Source: Candidatus Paceibacter sp. (GTDB lineage: Bacteria; Patescibacteriota; Minisyncoccia; UBA6257; HR35). Taken from it: a stretch of 31,992 nucleotides of DNA. This document shows positions 7,633-14,891 of the stretch, in pieces. Every line of letters starts with the position of its first letter. Position 1 is the stretch's first letter. The position numbers were made by a program, and so were the translations under genes. The DNA lies in the NCBI GenBank assembly GCA_023255765.1, contig JAGDVT010000002.1:36135-68126 (forward strand). Direction: 5' to 3'. The notes under the pieces were generated by a model. It did no database searches and was not told where the DNA came from. It saw only the letters and a list, made by a program, of their open reading frames with translations.

Positions 7633-8758
7633 CTAAAAACTTAATTGGATTTAAATAACCATAATTTTCTGGATTTTCAGGAGTATACCCATAACATTTA
7701 GTTTCTCTTTTGTAAATAAAACAATTTGCATCAATTGGGCTTTCTAAAACTGGTTTTGTTTTTATTTCAAAATGGAGATGTATATCAAGAGCAGATTTTT
7801 TATCGCATCCATCTTCACCTATTCTCCAATAATTACATCCATATCCAGTTGCTCCTACTTTCCCTATTATTTCTCCTTTTTTGATAAATTCACCTTCTTT
7901 TAGATTTTTATTAATTTCAGAAAGGTGTGCATATAAAGAATAAATTTTTCTATCATTAAAATTATGTTCAATAATAACAGTATTTCCTAGACCATGATCA
8001 TCTTCACCATTTTTGACTATTCTAGATATTTTACCATCATAAATATTATAGACATTTAAATCTTTAGAATCAGAATAAGGAGCTAAATCTATGCCTGAAT
8101 GCTGAATATAATCTATTTTTCTGTTCTTAGAAAATGTCCACCTGTTTCTTATTGGATTATTGAATCTTTGTCTTATATAAAATTCCTCTAAATTAACTGG
8201 AAACTTAAACTTTTCTTTTATTTTTAAATTTTTTAAATCTTTATAAGAAATAACTAAATCACCAGTTTTCGCTAAATTAAAAAATTTTTCTGCATATTCT
8301 TTCTCTAACCTTATGCATCCGCCGCTAAAAGTAGATTCGACTTTTTTACCATCTAGATAATATGGAATTTCATGTATAAAAAAATCCTCATAAAATTGAA
8401 CAGCATAATTCATATAAACAGGAAATAATGACGATATATGTTTTTCTTTCTTTATACCTATCCTAAAGTAACCCGTTGGAGTTTGGTACCACTTATCTTC
8501 AGGTGCTTGATAGGCTATTGGTATGACATATTTTAACTTCGAATTCTCAAAAAAATATATATTATTTTCAGAAAGATTAATCTGCCAAACTCTATTTTCA
8601 TTAATTATTGGTTTTATTTTAGAAATAAGTTGATTATTATTTACATATATATAATTTTCAAATAATATTTTTCGTGGTATATTAAAAATTACTTTAAATA
8701 ATAAAAAATAAATTAAAAAAATAGCGGTGATCGAAAATAATATAAAAATTTTTTTCAT
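7622..8758 (-). CDS. Membrane-anchored L,D-transpeptidase (YkuD) fused to M23 (LytM) peptidase
   Basis: Predicted cell-wall enzyme with two catalytic domains in 378 residues. An N-terminal signal anchor spans about residues 3-22. The YkuD domain (about 55-175) has H129 in FFIHEIP and the nucleophile motif S145-G-G-C148-I-R150, typically SHGCIR; it would form 3-3 crosslinks or attach proteins to peptidoglycan. The M23 domain (about 190-375) has H220-x3-D224, YAH278L and H327-L-H329, the complete zinc and catalytic set of an active LytM endopeptidase. A Cys-containing insertion (C308, C318, C346, C355) around the HLHF motif may form two disulfides outside the membrane. It follows a DoxX-like gene by 2 bp in the minus-strand operon. 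Confidence 0.9.
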   Translation of the reverse strand: MKKIFILFSITAIFLIYFLLFKVIFNIPRKILFENYIYVNNNQLISKIKPIINENRVWQINLSENNIYFFENSKLKYVIPIAYQAPEDKWYQTPTGYFRIGIKKEKHISSLFPVYMNYAVQFYEDFFIHEIPYYLDGKKVESTFSGGCIRLEKEYAEKFFNLAKTGDLVISYKDLKNLKIKEKFKFPVNLEEFYIRQRFNNPIRNRWTFSKNRKIDYIQHSGIDLAPYSDSKDLNVYNIYDGKISRIVKNGEDDHGLGNTVIIEHNFNDRKIYSLYAHLSEINKNLKEGEFIKKGEIIGKVGATGYGCNYWRIGEDGCDKKSALDIHLHFEIKTKPVLESPIDANCFIYKRETKCYGYTPENPENYGYLNPIKFLAIE

Positions 8759-8760
8759 AT

Positions 8761-9198
8761 TTAATAATCCTTATAATGAAGATGTGCTCCTAATACTAAT
8801 GCAAGAGAAATTATTGCTAAATTTTTTATAATATACTGACCTTCTAAAGTAGGAACTAAAAATTTTTGCCAAGTAATATTTGGTAATAAAAATAAAAGCA
8901 AAGAGACAATTATCATATGAATTATTAAAATTAAAATAGCTAATCTTTCGGCTTTAGGGATCAAAAATAAAATTCCAATTAACATTTCGAAAGTTCCAAA
9001 AAATTTTAAAAAGAAATTAAAAGAAAGAAAGGGTATTGTTTTTTGAAATAAAGCTTCAACTAAAGGAGTTGCTGCACTTAAATTCAAAACCTTAAGCAAA
9101 CCAAAATAAAAGAAAATAATAAAAATTGAAATCCTAGAAAATGGCTTCCACGTTCTTCTTAAAAATTTGATTATTTTTTCATCAATTATTTGAAACAT
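8761..9198 (-). CDS. DoxX/DUF417-like four-helix membrane protein
   Basis: Small integral membrane protein of 145 residues with four predicted helices near 21-38, 62-80, 86-104 and 122-139. SRISIFIIFFYFGLLKV and the later KNLAIISLALVLGA resemble the DoxX/DUF417 (YkgB-like) superfamily, which is often tied to thiol or quinone-linked stress functions; its exact reaction is unknown. The start overlaps the preceding stop by one base (TAATG) and the stop is 2 bp from the Ldt-M23 start, so all are probably co-translated. The superfamily call is fairly safe, the function is not. Confidence 0.75.
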   Translation of the reverse strand: MFQIIDEKIIKFLRRTWKPFSRISIFIIFFYFGLLKVLNLSAATPLVEALFQKTIPFLSFNFFLKFFGTFEMLIGILFLIPKAERLAILILIIHMIIVSLLLFLLPNITWQKFLVPTLEGQYIIKNLAIISLALVLGAHLHYKDY

Positions 9199-9617
9199 TA
9201 TTCGATAAGAAAAAGATTTGTAAGTTTATTATATTTTCTTTCAATCTTATTATCAAAAACAAAGAATAAAATTTCACAGGTAGGGAAAACAGTAAGTTTT
9301 TTTAGATGCCCAGAGATTGTTTTTAAGTTTTTATCGCCTAAAACAGCGTGGATATGCAGATAAGGATGACTTTCTTTAATAGTTAAATTACCTGTTAAAT
9401 TTGCTAACTCCATTTGCTTTTTAATCTTAAACCAATCATAATCTTTTTTCTTTTCATTATATCTTCCAATTTCAACTTCATTAGTAGCTCCTAAACCTAT
9501 AAAAAATCCTGATTTAATTTTATATTTTTTAGAAAAATTGATTAAAGAATCAAAAAGTTCTTCGTTTGGTTCTATTCTTATTAAAAATTTATCTTTAGCA
9601 ATTTTTTTTATAATCAT
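9198..9617 (-). CDS. PPC/DUF296 domain protein
   Basis: 139 residues covering a single PPC (plant and prokaryote conserved, DUF296) domain. Diagnostic features are GFFIGLGA (residues 37-44), the HPYLHIHAVLGD block with H84, H88 and H90, and SGHL with H104, followed by TCEILFFV. Those histidines match the metal-binding site seen in bacterial PPC structures, which form trimers; no enzymatic role is established for the stand-alone bacterial form. It starts 1 bp after the M32 peptidase stop and overlaps the DoxX-like gene by one base, so it belongs to the same operon. Confidence 0.87.
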   Translation of the reverse strand: MIIKKIAKDKFLIRIEPNEELFDSLINFSKKYKIKSGFFIGLGATNEVEIGRYNEKKKDYDWFKIKKQMELANLTGNLTIKESHPYLHIHAVLGDKNLKTISGHLKKLTVFPTCEILFFVFDNKIERKYNKLTNLFLIE

Positions 9618-9618
9618 T

Positions 9619-11127
9619 TTAAATTTTATAAATTTTAGAATATTTTGCCTTTAAATAATTAAAATATGGTGTTGGATCAAATTCTTTTTTATAAATTTTA
9701 TAAATTAATTCTTTGGGAGTATATGTGCTTCCATATCTGTGAATATTTTCTTTAAGCCAATTTTGAATTAAAATAATGCCATCTTTTTTGCCTAAAATTT
9801 TGCTAATATCACCAATTTTCTCATTAATTTTTTCTAACCAGATACCAGATAAAAATGTGCCTAAAGAATATGTAGGAAAATAACCTATTGCCCCCATTGA
9901 CCAATGAATATCTTGTAAAATTCCTTCTTTATAATTTTTTGGTTTTATGCCTAAATACAATTTCAGGTTTTCATTCCAAAATTCTGGTGCTTCTTTAATC
10001 TTTAGCCTTCCTTCTAAAAACATCTTTTCTATTTCAAATCTTAATATTATGTGAAAATGATAAGTAACTTCGTCAGATTCTACTCTTATATATTCAGGTC
10101 TAACTATATTTAAATAAATTACAAAATCATAAAATTTATATTTTTTTAGAAATGGAAGATATTTTTTGCAAATGGGCCATATTCTATTTAAAAACACTAC
10201 ATTTCTTCCTATTATATTTTCCCAAAATCTTGATTGAGATTCATGTACCCCATAAGAAACTCCTCTTTGAAGGGGTGTAAATCTAAGTTCAGGATCAATA
10301 TTAAGTTCATATAAAGAGTGGCCAAATTCATGAATTGTTGCCGTTAAGCTTCTTCTAAAATCTTTTTCATGATACCAGGTAGTAATTCTCACATCATTTA
10401 AAGATATGCTTTCCTCGAAAGGATGGGGCGCTATATCCAATCTTGATCTTGTATTATCAAAATTTAATATCTTTAAAATTTCGTAATTTAATTTTTCCAT
10501 ATTTTCTTTATCATATTTTTCATTTTCAAGCGGATGTTTTTCTATGTAATTTTTAGAATTTTTTATATCTTCAAAAATTTTTTTAAGATTGTCTTTAATT
10601 TTTTCAAAAAAATTTTCAAAATCTTTTGTAGTCCATCCTTCTTCATATAAATCTATTAAAGCATCGTATGGGTGTTCTTTATATCCTAAGTAATCTGCCT
10701 GTTTTCTGGTTAAATTTACAATTTTTTCAAGATAAGGAGAAAATTCTTTAAAATTATTATTCTCTTTTGCCCTTTTCCAAACAATTTGTGCTTTATTTGT
10801 TATGTCATTAAATTCTTCAATAAATTTATCTGGTAATTTAGATAAAATTTTTATTCTTCTTTTTAATACTCTAACCACTGCTTTTTCATAATCATTTAAG
10901 TTTTTTTCTTTTTCTGCTTTATTTATTAACTTTATAAAATCTTTATCTAATATTAATTTTTTAATCAAAACCTCTGCTTTACCCAAAATTAAACCTCTAT
11001 CTTCAGCAGCTTTTTGAGGCATATAAGTATTTAAATCCCACGCAGCTAAAGCGCATAATCTTTGTATTGAATCAATAGTTTTATATCTTTCTAAAATTTC
11101 TTTTATTAATTTGTTTCTAAATTTCAT
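9619..11127 (-). CDS. M32 family metallocarboxypeptidase (Taq type)
   Basis: Cytoplasmic zinc carboxypeptidase that trims C-terminal residues from peptides. The 502 residues are the usual length. The zinc motif H266-E-F-G-H270 is followed by HESQSR (295-300), whose Glu is the third ligand, with SRLDIAPHPFEES (228-240) and DEVTYHFHIILRFE, all M32 signatures. The start is at 11127; a minus-strand TATAAT lies 11 nt upstream, so it may have its own promoter besides read-through from capA, which ends 26 bp away. It is followed by the PPC gene after 1 bp. Possibly used for peptide scavenging, which would suit an amino-acid auxotroph (inference). Confidence 0.95.
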   Translation of the reverse strand: MKFRNKLIKEILERYKTIDSIQRLCALAAWDLNTYMPQKAAEDRGLILGKAEVLIKKLILDKDFIKLINKAEKEKNLNDYEKAVVRVLKRRIKILSKLPDKFIEEFNDITNKAQIVWKRAKENNNFKEFSPYLEKIVNLTRKQADYLGYKEHPYDALIDLYEEGWTTKDFENFFEKIKDNLKKIFEDIKNSKNYIEKHPLENEKYDKENMEKLNYEILKILNFDNTRSRLDIAPHPFEESISLNDVRITTWYHEKDFRRSLTATIHEFGHSLYELNIDPELRFTPLQRGVSYGVHESQSRFWENIIGRNVVFLNRIWPICKKYLPFLKKYKFYDFVIYLNIVRPEYIRVESDEVTYHFHIILRFEIEKMFLEGRLKIKEAPEFWNENLKLYLGIKPKNYKEGILQDIHWSMGAIGYFPTYSLGTFLSGIWLEKINEKIGDISKILGKKDGIILIQNWLKENIHRYGSTYTPKELIYKIYKKEFDPTPYFNYLKAKYSKIYKI

Positions 11128-11153
11128 TGTTTATTTAAATTATAATAAAAAAT

Positions 11154-12608
11154 TTATTTTATAATTTCAACAACTTTATTAACGGGGATAGGTGAAGTGA
11201 TTATTTTTATATTTTTCGTTTTATTAATAGATTCTAGGGTTTCTTTGCCTATTATTTTATCATCATCGAGCCAATAAACGTCTAAGTCAACAAAAGTATT
11301 TTTGTTCCAAAAACTTCTTATTTGCTTATCTGGAAAAATAAAAATCATACCATCATAATCTACATAATTCTGCTTATCATGTGTTTTATTCTGCTCAGTC
11401 TGCGTTAAGTCTGATACAATCTGAGTTCTGAAAGGTTTTTTAACAAACATCAATCCCCTTTCCCATTCTTCTCGATTTTTTGCTTCTCTTAAAAGATAAA
11501 CTTTACCTTCAATTTCGTAAAGAACTAATGGTTCAGAAATTTTTTCAATTTGGTAGTTTTTGTTTAAATAGAATTTGCGAAAATAAATTTTTTCAATATA
11601 TACTGACTGATTCGGACTAAGCACAGACTGCTTGGACTCAATATTTCTGCCCGTGTAGATCAGTGTTTGATCTATGTTCGGTTTGTTCCTGTTCGTGTTA
11701 AGTCCGTTTAAGTCCGTATTTGATCCGTGTGGTTTCTGTTTTACTTTTAAATAAACTTCAACTCCTCCGCCAATCATTGTTTCTTTTGAAAAATCTTGAT
11801 CAAAAATAAAATTACCTAAAGAATAAAAAATATATTTAGATTTATATTTTTCAATATTTTGAATTATATGGGGATGATGACCGATAACTAAATCTGCGCC
11901 TGAATCAATAGCTAATCTTGCTAATCTTTTTTGTCTTTCATTGGCTTCTTTTTTGTATTCATCGCCCCAATGGAAAGTTACAAATAAAATATCCACTTTT
12001 TCTTTTGCTTTTTTAATATGTTCTTCTAAGTTTTTATCAATGACTGCTATCCCGATTTTATTTTCATCTGCTTTTAAATGTTTCAAAAAATCAGAAAAGC
12101 CTAAAAAACCAATTCTTATACCATCTTTTTCGATAATAAGCGGCTGATAAGAATCTCCATAATAATAAAGTCCACTTGCTTTTATATTTTTCAAAGTATC
12201 GCTAAAAGCTCGCCTTCCATAGTCAAAAATATGATTATTAGCAATATTTAAAATGTTAATATTTGCATCTTTTAAGGCTTGTAAAACTTCTGGTTTCATT
12301 CTAAAAGAATATTTACTACCAACCTTAATTCCGCTTGTTGCTACTGGTCCTTCAATATTAGCCACTACATAATCAAAAGATTTTAAATAATTATTAATTT
12401 TTTCAAATAAAGTATAGTAATTTTTGTTCAAAATTTTTAATTTTTTCTCAACATTTCTATCCATCATTATATCTCCTATAAACAATATTTTTATATCCCT
12501 TTCCTTATCTAAATTGTTATATAAAGCAATTGAAGAGCTCTTAGTAAAAATAAAAAACAAAAAAAGCATAAAACTTAAAATTAGAGTTATTCTTAAAAAA
12601 TTTTTCAT
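11154..12608 (-). CDS. CapA-like (PGA_cap) metallophosphatase-fold protein with two repeat-derived insertions
   Basis: Membrane-anchored protein of the poly-gamma-glutamate capsule CapA superfamily. A signal anchor spans about residues 5-22. Metallophosphatase-like motifs follow: ILFIGDIMMDR (41-51), VANIEGPVA (82-90), NIANNHIFDYG (121-131), FHWGDEY (212-218), GHHPHIIQN (243-251) and YSLGNFIFDQ (262-271). The 484 residues exceed the usual length. Residues about 291-337 (NTDLNGLNTNRNKP...) and about 394-416 (Asn-, Gln- and Thr-rich) break the fold and are encoded by GC-richer repetitive DNA of the same family as the intergenic array near 13.1 kb. It overlaps the MazG-like gene by 4 bp. No capsule synthetase genes (capB/C) are nearby, so the substrate is unknown. 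Confidence 0.88.
   Translation of the reverse strand: MKNFLRITLILSFMLFLFFIFTKSSSIALYNNLDKERDIKILFIGDIMMDRNVEKKLKILNKNYYTLFEKINNYLKSFDYVVANIEGPVATSGIKVGSKYSFRMKPEVLQALKDANINILNIANNHIFDYGRRAFSDTLKNIKASGLYYYGDSYQPLIIEKDGIRIGFLGFSDFLKHLKADENKIGIAVIDKNLEEHIKKAKEKVDILFVTFHWGDEYKKEANERQKRLARLAIDSGADLVIGHHPHIIQNIEKYKSKYIFYSLGNFIFDQDFSKETMIGGGVEVYLKVKQKPHGSNTDLNGLNTNRNKPNIDQTLIYTGRNIESKQSVLSPNQSVYIEKIYFRKFYLNKNYQIEKISEPLVLYEIEGKVYLLREAKNREEWERGLMFVKKPFRTQIVSDLTQTEQNKTHDKQNYVDYDGMIFIFPDKQIRSFWNKNTFVDLDVYWLDDDKIIGKETLESINKTKNIKIITSPIPVNKVVEIIK
11361..11429 (+). repeat. ATCYGYG-type repeat inside capA (second insertion)
   Basis: The plus strand here reads as short words such as ATTCTGCTTATC, AGTCTGCGTTA, AGTCTGATACA and ATCTGAGTTCTG, spaced by about 10-12 bp. 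On the coding (minus) strand this becomes codons for about 23 Gln-, Thr- and Asn-rich residues between KKPF and YDGMIFIF, keeping the frame open. It resembles the intergenic array at 13.0-13.16 kb. Boundaries are estimated from where the protein stops resembling the CapA family. Confidence 0.5.
11598..11738 (+). repeat. ATCYGYG-type repeat inside capA (first insertion, about 141 bp)
   Basis: On the plus strand a run of related units is visible: GTGTTAAGTCCGTTTA, AGTCCGTATTTG, ATCCGTGTGG, ATCAGTGTTTG, ATCTATGTTCGG, with a period near 10-11 bp. Its G+C content is clearly above the flanking gene. It translates on the minus strand without stops into about 47 low-complexity residues between YLKVK and YIEKIYFRK. 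Removing it joins two normal-looking beta strands of the CapA domain, which suggests an in-frame insertion in a multiple of three. Confidence 0.65.
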
Positions 12609-12934
12609 CTTAAATCACCGCTTCCTTTTATTTTCTTTCTTATTTTTCTATCAAAAATTTTTTGAATATTATTTTGAGCAATTTCATCTAATGAAAGCCC
12701 AAGTTCTGAAGATAAATTCGCTAAATACCATAAAATGTCTCCAAGTTCAAATTCAATCATTTTTAAAAATTCTTTATCGATTTTTCCTTTTTTATCTCTA
12801 AATAGTTTTTTAAATTTTTCAAAAACTTCTCCTGTTTCTCCCGCAAGACCAAGTAATGGGTAAATAAAAGATTTTCCAATTTTAGGATAGATTGCTGTCC
12901 TCCTTGCTAATTTTTGATAAGTCTTAAAATCCAT
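12605..12934 (-). CDS. MazG-like nucleotide pyrophosphohydrolase
   Basis: All-alpha NTP pyrophosphohydrolase of 109 residues; the family hydrolyses (d)NTPs to monophosphates and is used in house-cleaning of the nucleotide pool. The metal site is visible as G-E-T-G-E-V-F-E (ExxE, about residues 32-39) and E-F-E-L-G-D-I-L-W-Y (ExxD) further on. It is a single-domain MazG-like form, half the length of E. coli MazG. The start at 12934 is supported by TATAAT at 12946-12941 on the minus strand, exactly 6 nt upstream. It heads the operon that continues into capA (4-bp overlap). Confidence 0.87.
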   Translation of the reverse strand: MDFKTYQKLARRTAIYPKIGKSFIYPLLGLAGETGEVFEKFKKLFRDKKGKIDKEFLKMIEFELGDILWYLANLSSELGLSLDEIAQNNIQKIFDRKIRKKIKGSGDLR

Positions 12935-12940
12935 AAAGAT

Positions 12941-12946
12941 ATTATA
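12941..12946 (-). promoter_or_regulatory. -10 box of the mazG-like/capA operon (leaderless)
   Basis: TATAAT on the minus strand, separated by exactly 6 nt (ATCTTT) from the ATG at 12934. Initiation about 7 nt downstream of the box would place +1 at the start codon. No convincing -35 hexamer can be picked in the AT-rich upstream DNA. Confidence 0.55.
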
Positions 12947-13012
12947 AATTAAATTTTAAGTTGGCCTATTTAAGCTTAGAAACAATGAACAATAAATTAA
13001 GTGGTAAATAAT

Positions 13013-13165
13013 TATCCGCGTTCATCATTGATTCTTTATGTCCGCTTAAATCAGTGGCTATTCAGTGTTAATCTGTGGTTCATTAAATATCCGCGTTAAT
13101 CAGCGGTTTCATTCCATCCGCGTATATCCGCTGTTAATAAATATCTGCGTTAATCCGCGGTAATT
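13013..13165 (+). repeat. Intergenic array of degenerate ATCYGYGTTA-ATCYGYGG repeats
   Basis: Between the mazG-like gene and the tRNA-like sequence the DNA turns abruptly GC-richer and repetitive. Recognisable units are ATCCGCGTTC, ATCTGTGG, ATCCGCGTTA, ATCAGCGG, ATCCGCGTAT, ATCCGCTG, ATCTGCGTTA and ATCCGCGG, arranged as pairs about 25-28 bp apart, with about 10-11 bp between half-units. There is no conserved spacer length or long exact repeat, so this is not a CRISPR array. The same words occur inside capA and the downstream epimerase gene. Confidence 0.75.
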
Positions 13166-13184
13166 AGTATTAAAATTAAATTAA

Positions 13185-13256
13185 CGGGGTGTGGCCTAAT
13201 GGTAAGGCGCCAGCTTCGGGTACTTAGAAATTAGGGGTCGAATCCCATCACTTCTA
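13185..13256 (+). tRNA. tRNA-Pro(CGG)-like sequence, probably a decayed pseudo-tRNA
   Basis: The 5' half is an excellent tRNA-Pro: acceptor CGGGGTG, T8, a D arm GCC-TAATGGTAA-GGC, stem CCAGC and loop TTCGGGT with anticodon CGG at 13217-13219. The 3' half has decayed. The anticodon-stem partner reads ACTTA instead of GCTGG (only two pairs possible), the T loop is GTCGAAT rather than TTCGAAT with two stem mismatches, and the acceptor strand CACTTCT pairs with the 5' strand only through G-U pairs and a C-T mismatch at the end. The 3' end is followed by CAA rather than CCA. It therefore probably cannot work as a tRNA. It sits 6 bp before the epimerase start. Confidence 0.6.
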
Positions 13257-13262
13257 CAAAAA

Positions 13263-14216
13263 ATGAAAATTTTAATTACCGGAGGAGCAGGATTTATAGG
13301 AAGTAATTTAGCAGCAAAATTAATTAAAGAAGGGTATAAAGTTTTTATCATCGATAACCTTTCATCCGGTAAAAAAGAAAATATTCCTAAAGAAGCAATT
13401 TTTTATAAAGCTGATATTAGAAATTTAGATAAAATTTTACAGTTATTTAAAGGAATTGATTGTGTTTTTCATTTAGCTGCAAATCCAAAAGTTGTTTATT
13501 CAGTTCAAAATCCAATAGAAACTCATGATATCAATGTTAATGGTACTTTAAATGTTCTTTATGCAAGTTATAAAAATAAAGTTAAAAGATTAATTTTTGC
13601 TTCTAGTTCAGCAGTTTATGGAAATATACACAGACAGAAACAGACTAAACGCGGACATAACGGACATATACAGACAAATAAAATAGTTCCTTTAAGAGAA
13701 AATATGAATCCTAATCCTATTTCTCCTTATGGGCTTCATAAATTAATTGGTGAATATTACTGCAAAATTTTTTCTTATCTTTATAACTTAGAAACTGTAT
13801 GCTTAAGATATTTTAATGTTTATGGACCAAAAATGGATCCTGAAGGACCTTATGCTCTAGTAATTGGAAAATTTTTAAAACTTAGTAAAGAAAACAAACC
13901 ACTCACAATTTATGGGGATGGGAAGCAAACAAGAGATTTTATCTTTGTTGATGATGTTGTTTCAGCAAATATTTTAGCAATGAAAAGTAAAAAAGTTGGC
14001 AGAGGTGAAGTTATTAATATTTGCTCAGGAAAAAATTATTCAATTAACTATATTGCTAAACTTATTGGAGGTAAAAAAATTTATCTTCAAGCAAGAAAAG
14101 GAGAAATGAGACATACTTTAGGAGATAATTCTTTAGCAAAAAAATTACTCGACTGGCAACCTAAAATTAGTTTAGAAGAAGGAATTGAAATTTGCAAGAA
14201 TTATTTTAGAATTTAA
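13263..14216 (+). CDS. NAD-dependent sugar-nucleotide epimerase/dehydratase (extended SDR), with repeat-derived insertion
   Basis: Extended short-chain dehydrogenase acting on UDP- or GDP-sugars, 317 residues. NAD-binding GGAGFIG (7-13), D31 for NAD preference, SSSAVYG (114-120) and the catalytic Y156-G-L-H-K160 are present, with the C-terminal signature DDVVSANILAM and a WQPKISLEEGI end. Between SSSAVYGN and VPLRE lies an extra segment of about 17-20 residues rich in His, Gln, Lys and Thr (IHRQKQTKRGHNGHIQTNK), absent from the otherwise similar epimerase at 28738-29664, which has QKK there. Its DNA belongs to the ATCYGYG repeat family. The insertion lies in the loop before the catalytic Tyr, so activity may be affected. 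GalE-like or RmlB-like specificity cannot be settled. Confidence 0.9.
   Translation: MKILITGGAGFIGSNLAAKLIKEGYKVFIIDNLSSGKKENIPKEAIFYKADIRNLDKILQLFKGIDCVFHLAANPKVVYSVQNPIETHDINVNGTLNVLYASYKNKVKRLIFASSSAVYGNIHRQKQTKRGHNGHIQTNKIVPLRENMNPNPISPYGLHKLIGEYYCKIFSYLYNLETVCLRYFNVYGPKMDPEGPYALVIGKFLKLSKENKPLTIYGDGKQTRDFIFVDDVVSANILAMKSKKVGRGEVINICSGKNYSINYIAKLIGGKKIYLQARKGEMRHTLGDNSLAKKLLDWQPKISLEEGIEICKNYFRI
13626..13685 (-). repeat. ATCYGYG-type repeat inside the epimerase gene
   Basis: The coding strand shows spaced words ACAGAC, ACAGACTAAACGCGGACATA, ACGGACATA and ACAGAC. The complementary strand reads GTCTGTAT, ATGTCCGTT, ATGTCCGCGTTT, AGTCTG, matching units of the intergenic array (for example ATGTCCGCTTAA near 13038). 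About 60 bp lacks a counterpart in the paralogous epimerase; the frame is preserved. Confidence 0.65.
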
Positions 14217-14228
14217 CCAAACTTATAT

Positions 14229-14234
14229 TAAAAT
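14229..14234 (+). promoter_or_regulatory. -10 box of abiEii-abiEi (leaderless)
   Basis: TAAAAT followed by exactly 6 nt (ATAAGA) and the abiEii ATG at 14241. Same geometry as at the mazG-like and HEPN genes. The box lies 12 bp after the epimerase stop, so the toxin-antitoxin pair can be transcribed on its own. Confidence 0.45.
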
Positions 14235-14240
14235 ATAAGA

Positions 14241-14891
14241 ATGGTTGAGTTACCAATTGTCAAAAAATTAAAGAAAAGACTTCATAGAGAAATTGCTATT
14301 TTTCAAGATATTTTAGTTCGTGAAGTTTTTTACTATTTCGAAACTGCTGTTTTACACGGTGGAACTGCTATTTGGCGATGTTATCAAGGAAATAGGTTTT
14401 CTGAAGACGTCGATTTTTATCTTTCTCCCAGAGAAAAAAATAAAATTTTAAAATTTTTTGAAAAATTAGAAAATTTAGGAATTAAAATTCTAAAAAAGAA
14501 ATTTACTTCCAATGCCTTTTATTCGAGATTGAAACAAAATGAAGTTGAAATAAGATTAGAAGTTTTATTTAAAAAGATTGAAAATTATATAACCAAAGAG
14601 TATGAAACAGCTGAAGGTTTAAGGTTTGTAGTTAATACTTTATCGGCTGAAGATTTAATTAAAGAAAAGATTGAAGCTTATCTTAAAAGAAAAATGATAA
14701 GAGATTTATATGATATTTATTTTCTTTTAAATTATGCTGACAAAGTAAAAATTAAAAAAGAAATAATCAAATTGTTAAATAATTTTCAAAAACCGATTGA
14801 TGAAAAAGAGTTAAAATTTTTAATTATTGTCGGAGTAGCACCAAAATTGGATGACATTTTAAATAAAATTAAAAATTATGCAAAAAAATAA
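14241..14891 (+). CDS. AbiEii-type nucleotidyltransferase toxin
   Basis: DNA polymerase beta-fold nucleotidyltransferase of the AbiEii/AbiGii family, toxic half of a type IV toxin-antitoxin or abortive-infection module. Members of this family transfer nucleotides, in some cases to tRNA. In 216 residues the active-site motif is LHGGTAIWRCYQ (G40-G-T42) followed by RFSEDVDFYL with D56 and D58, and the C-terminal part has SAEDLIKEKIEAYLKRKMIRDLYDIY, including the conserved Lys and R-D-xYD residues. All key residues are present, so it is probably active. It overlaps the antitoxin-like gene by 14 bp. The usual order is antitoxin first; here the toxin leads. Confidence 0.88.
   Translation: MVELPIVKKLKKRLHREIAIFQDILVREVFYYFETAVLHGGTAIWRCYQGNRFSEDVDFYLSPREKNKILKFFEKLENLGIKILKKKFTSNAFYSRLKQNEVEIRLEVLFKKIENYITKEYETAEGLRFVVNTLSAEDLIKEKIEAYLKRKMIRDLYDIYFLLNYADKVKIKKEIIKLLNNFQKPIDEKELKFLIIVGVAPKLDDILNKIKNYAKK

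Noticed and set aside
9198..11127. Toxin-antitoxin interpretation of the PPC/DoxX pair
   Set aside because: Both belong to recognised non-TA families and sit in a longer operon with M32 and Ldt-M23 genes.
12424..12801. 125-codon plus-strand open frame
   Set aside because: It lies antisense across the junction of capA and the MazG-like gene, both with clear motifs; composition is that of complementary AT-rich coding DNA.
13013..13165. CRISPR array from the repeated ATCCGCG units
   Set aside because: Units are degenerate, spacing is about 10-28 bp with no uniform spacers, and no cas genes are present.
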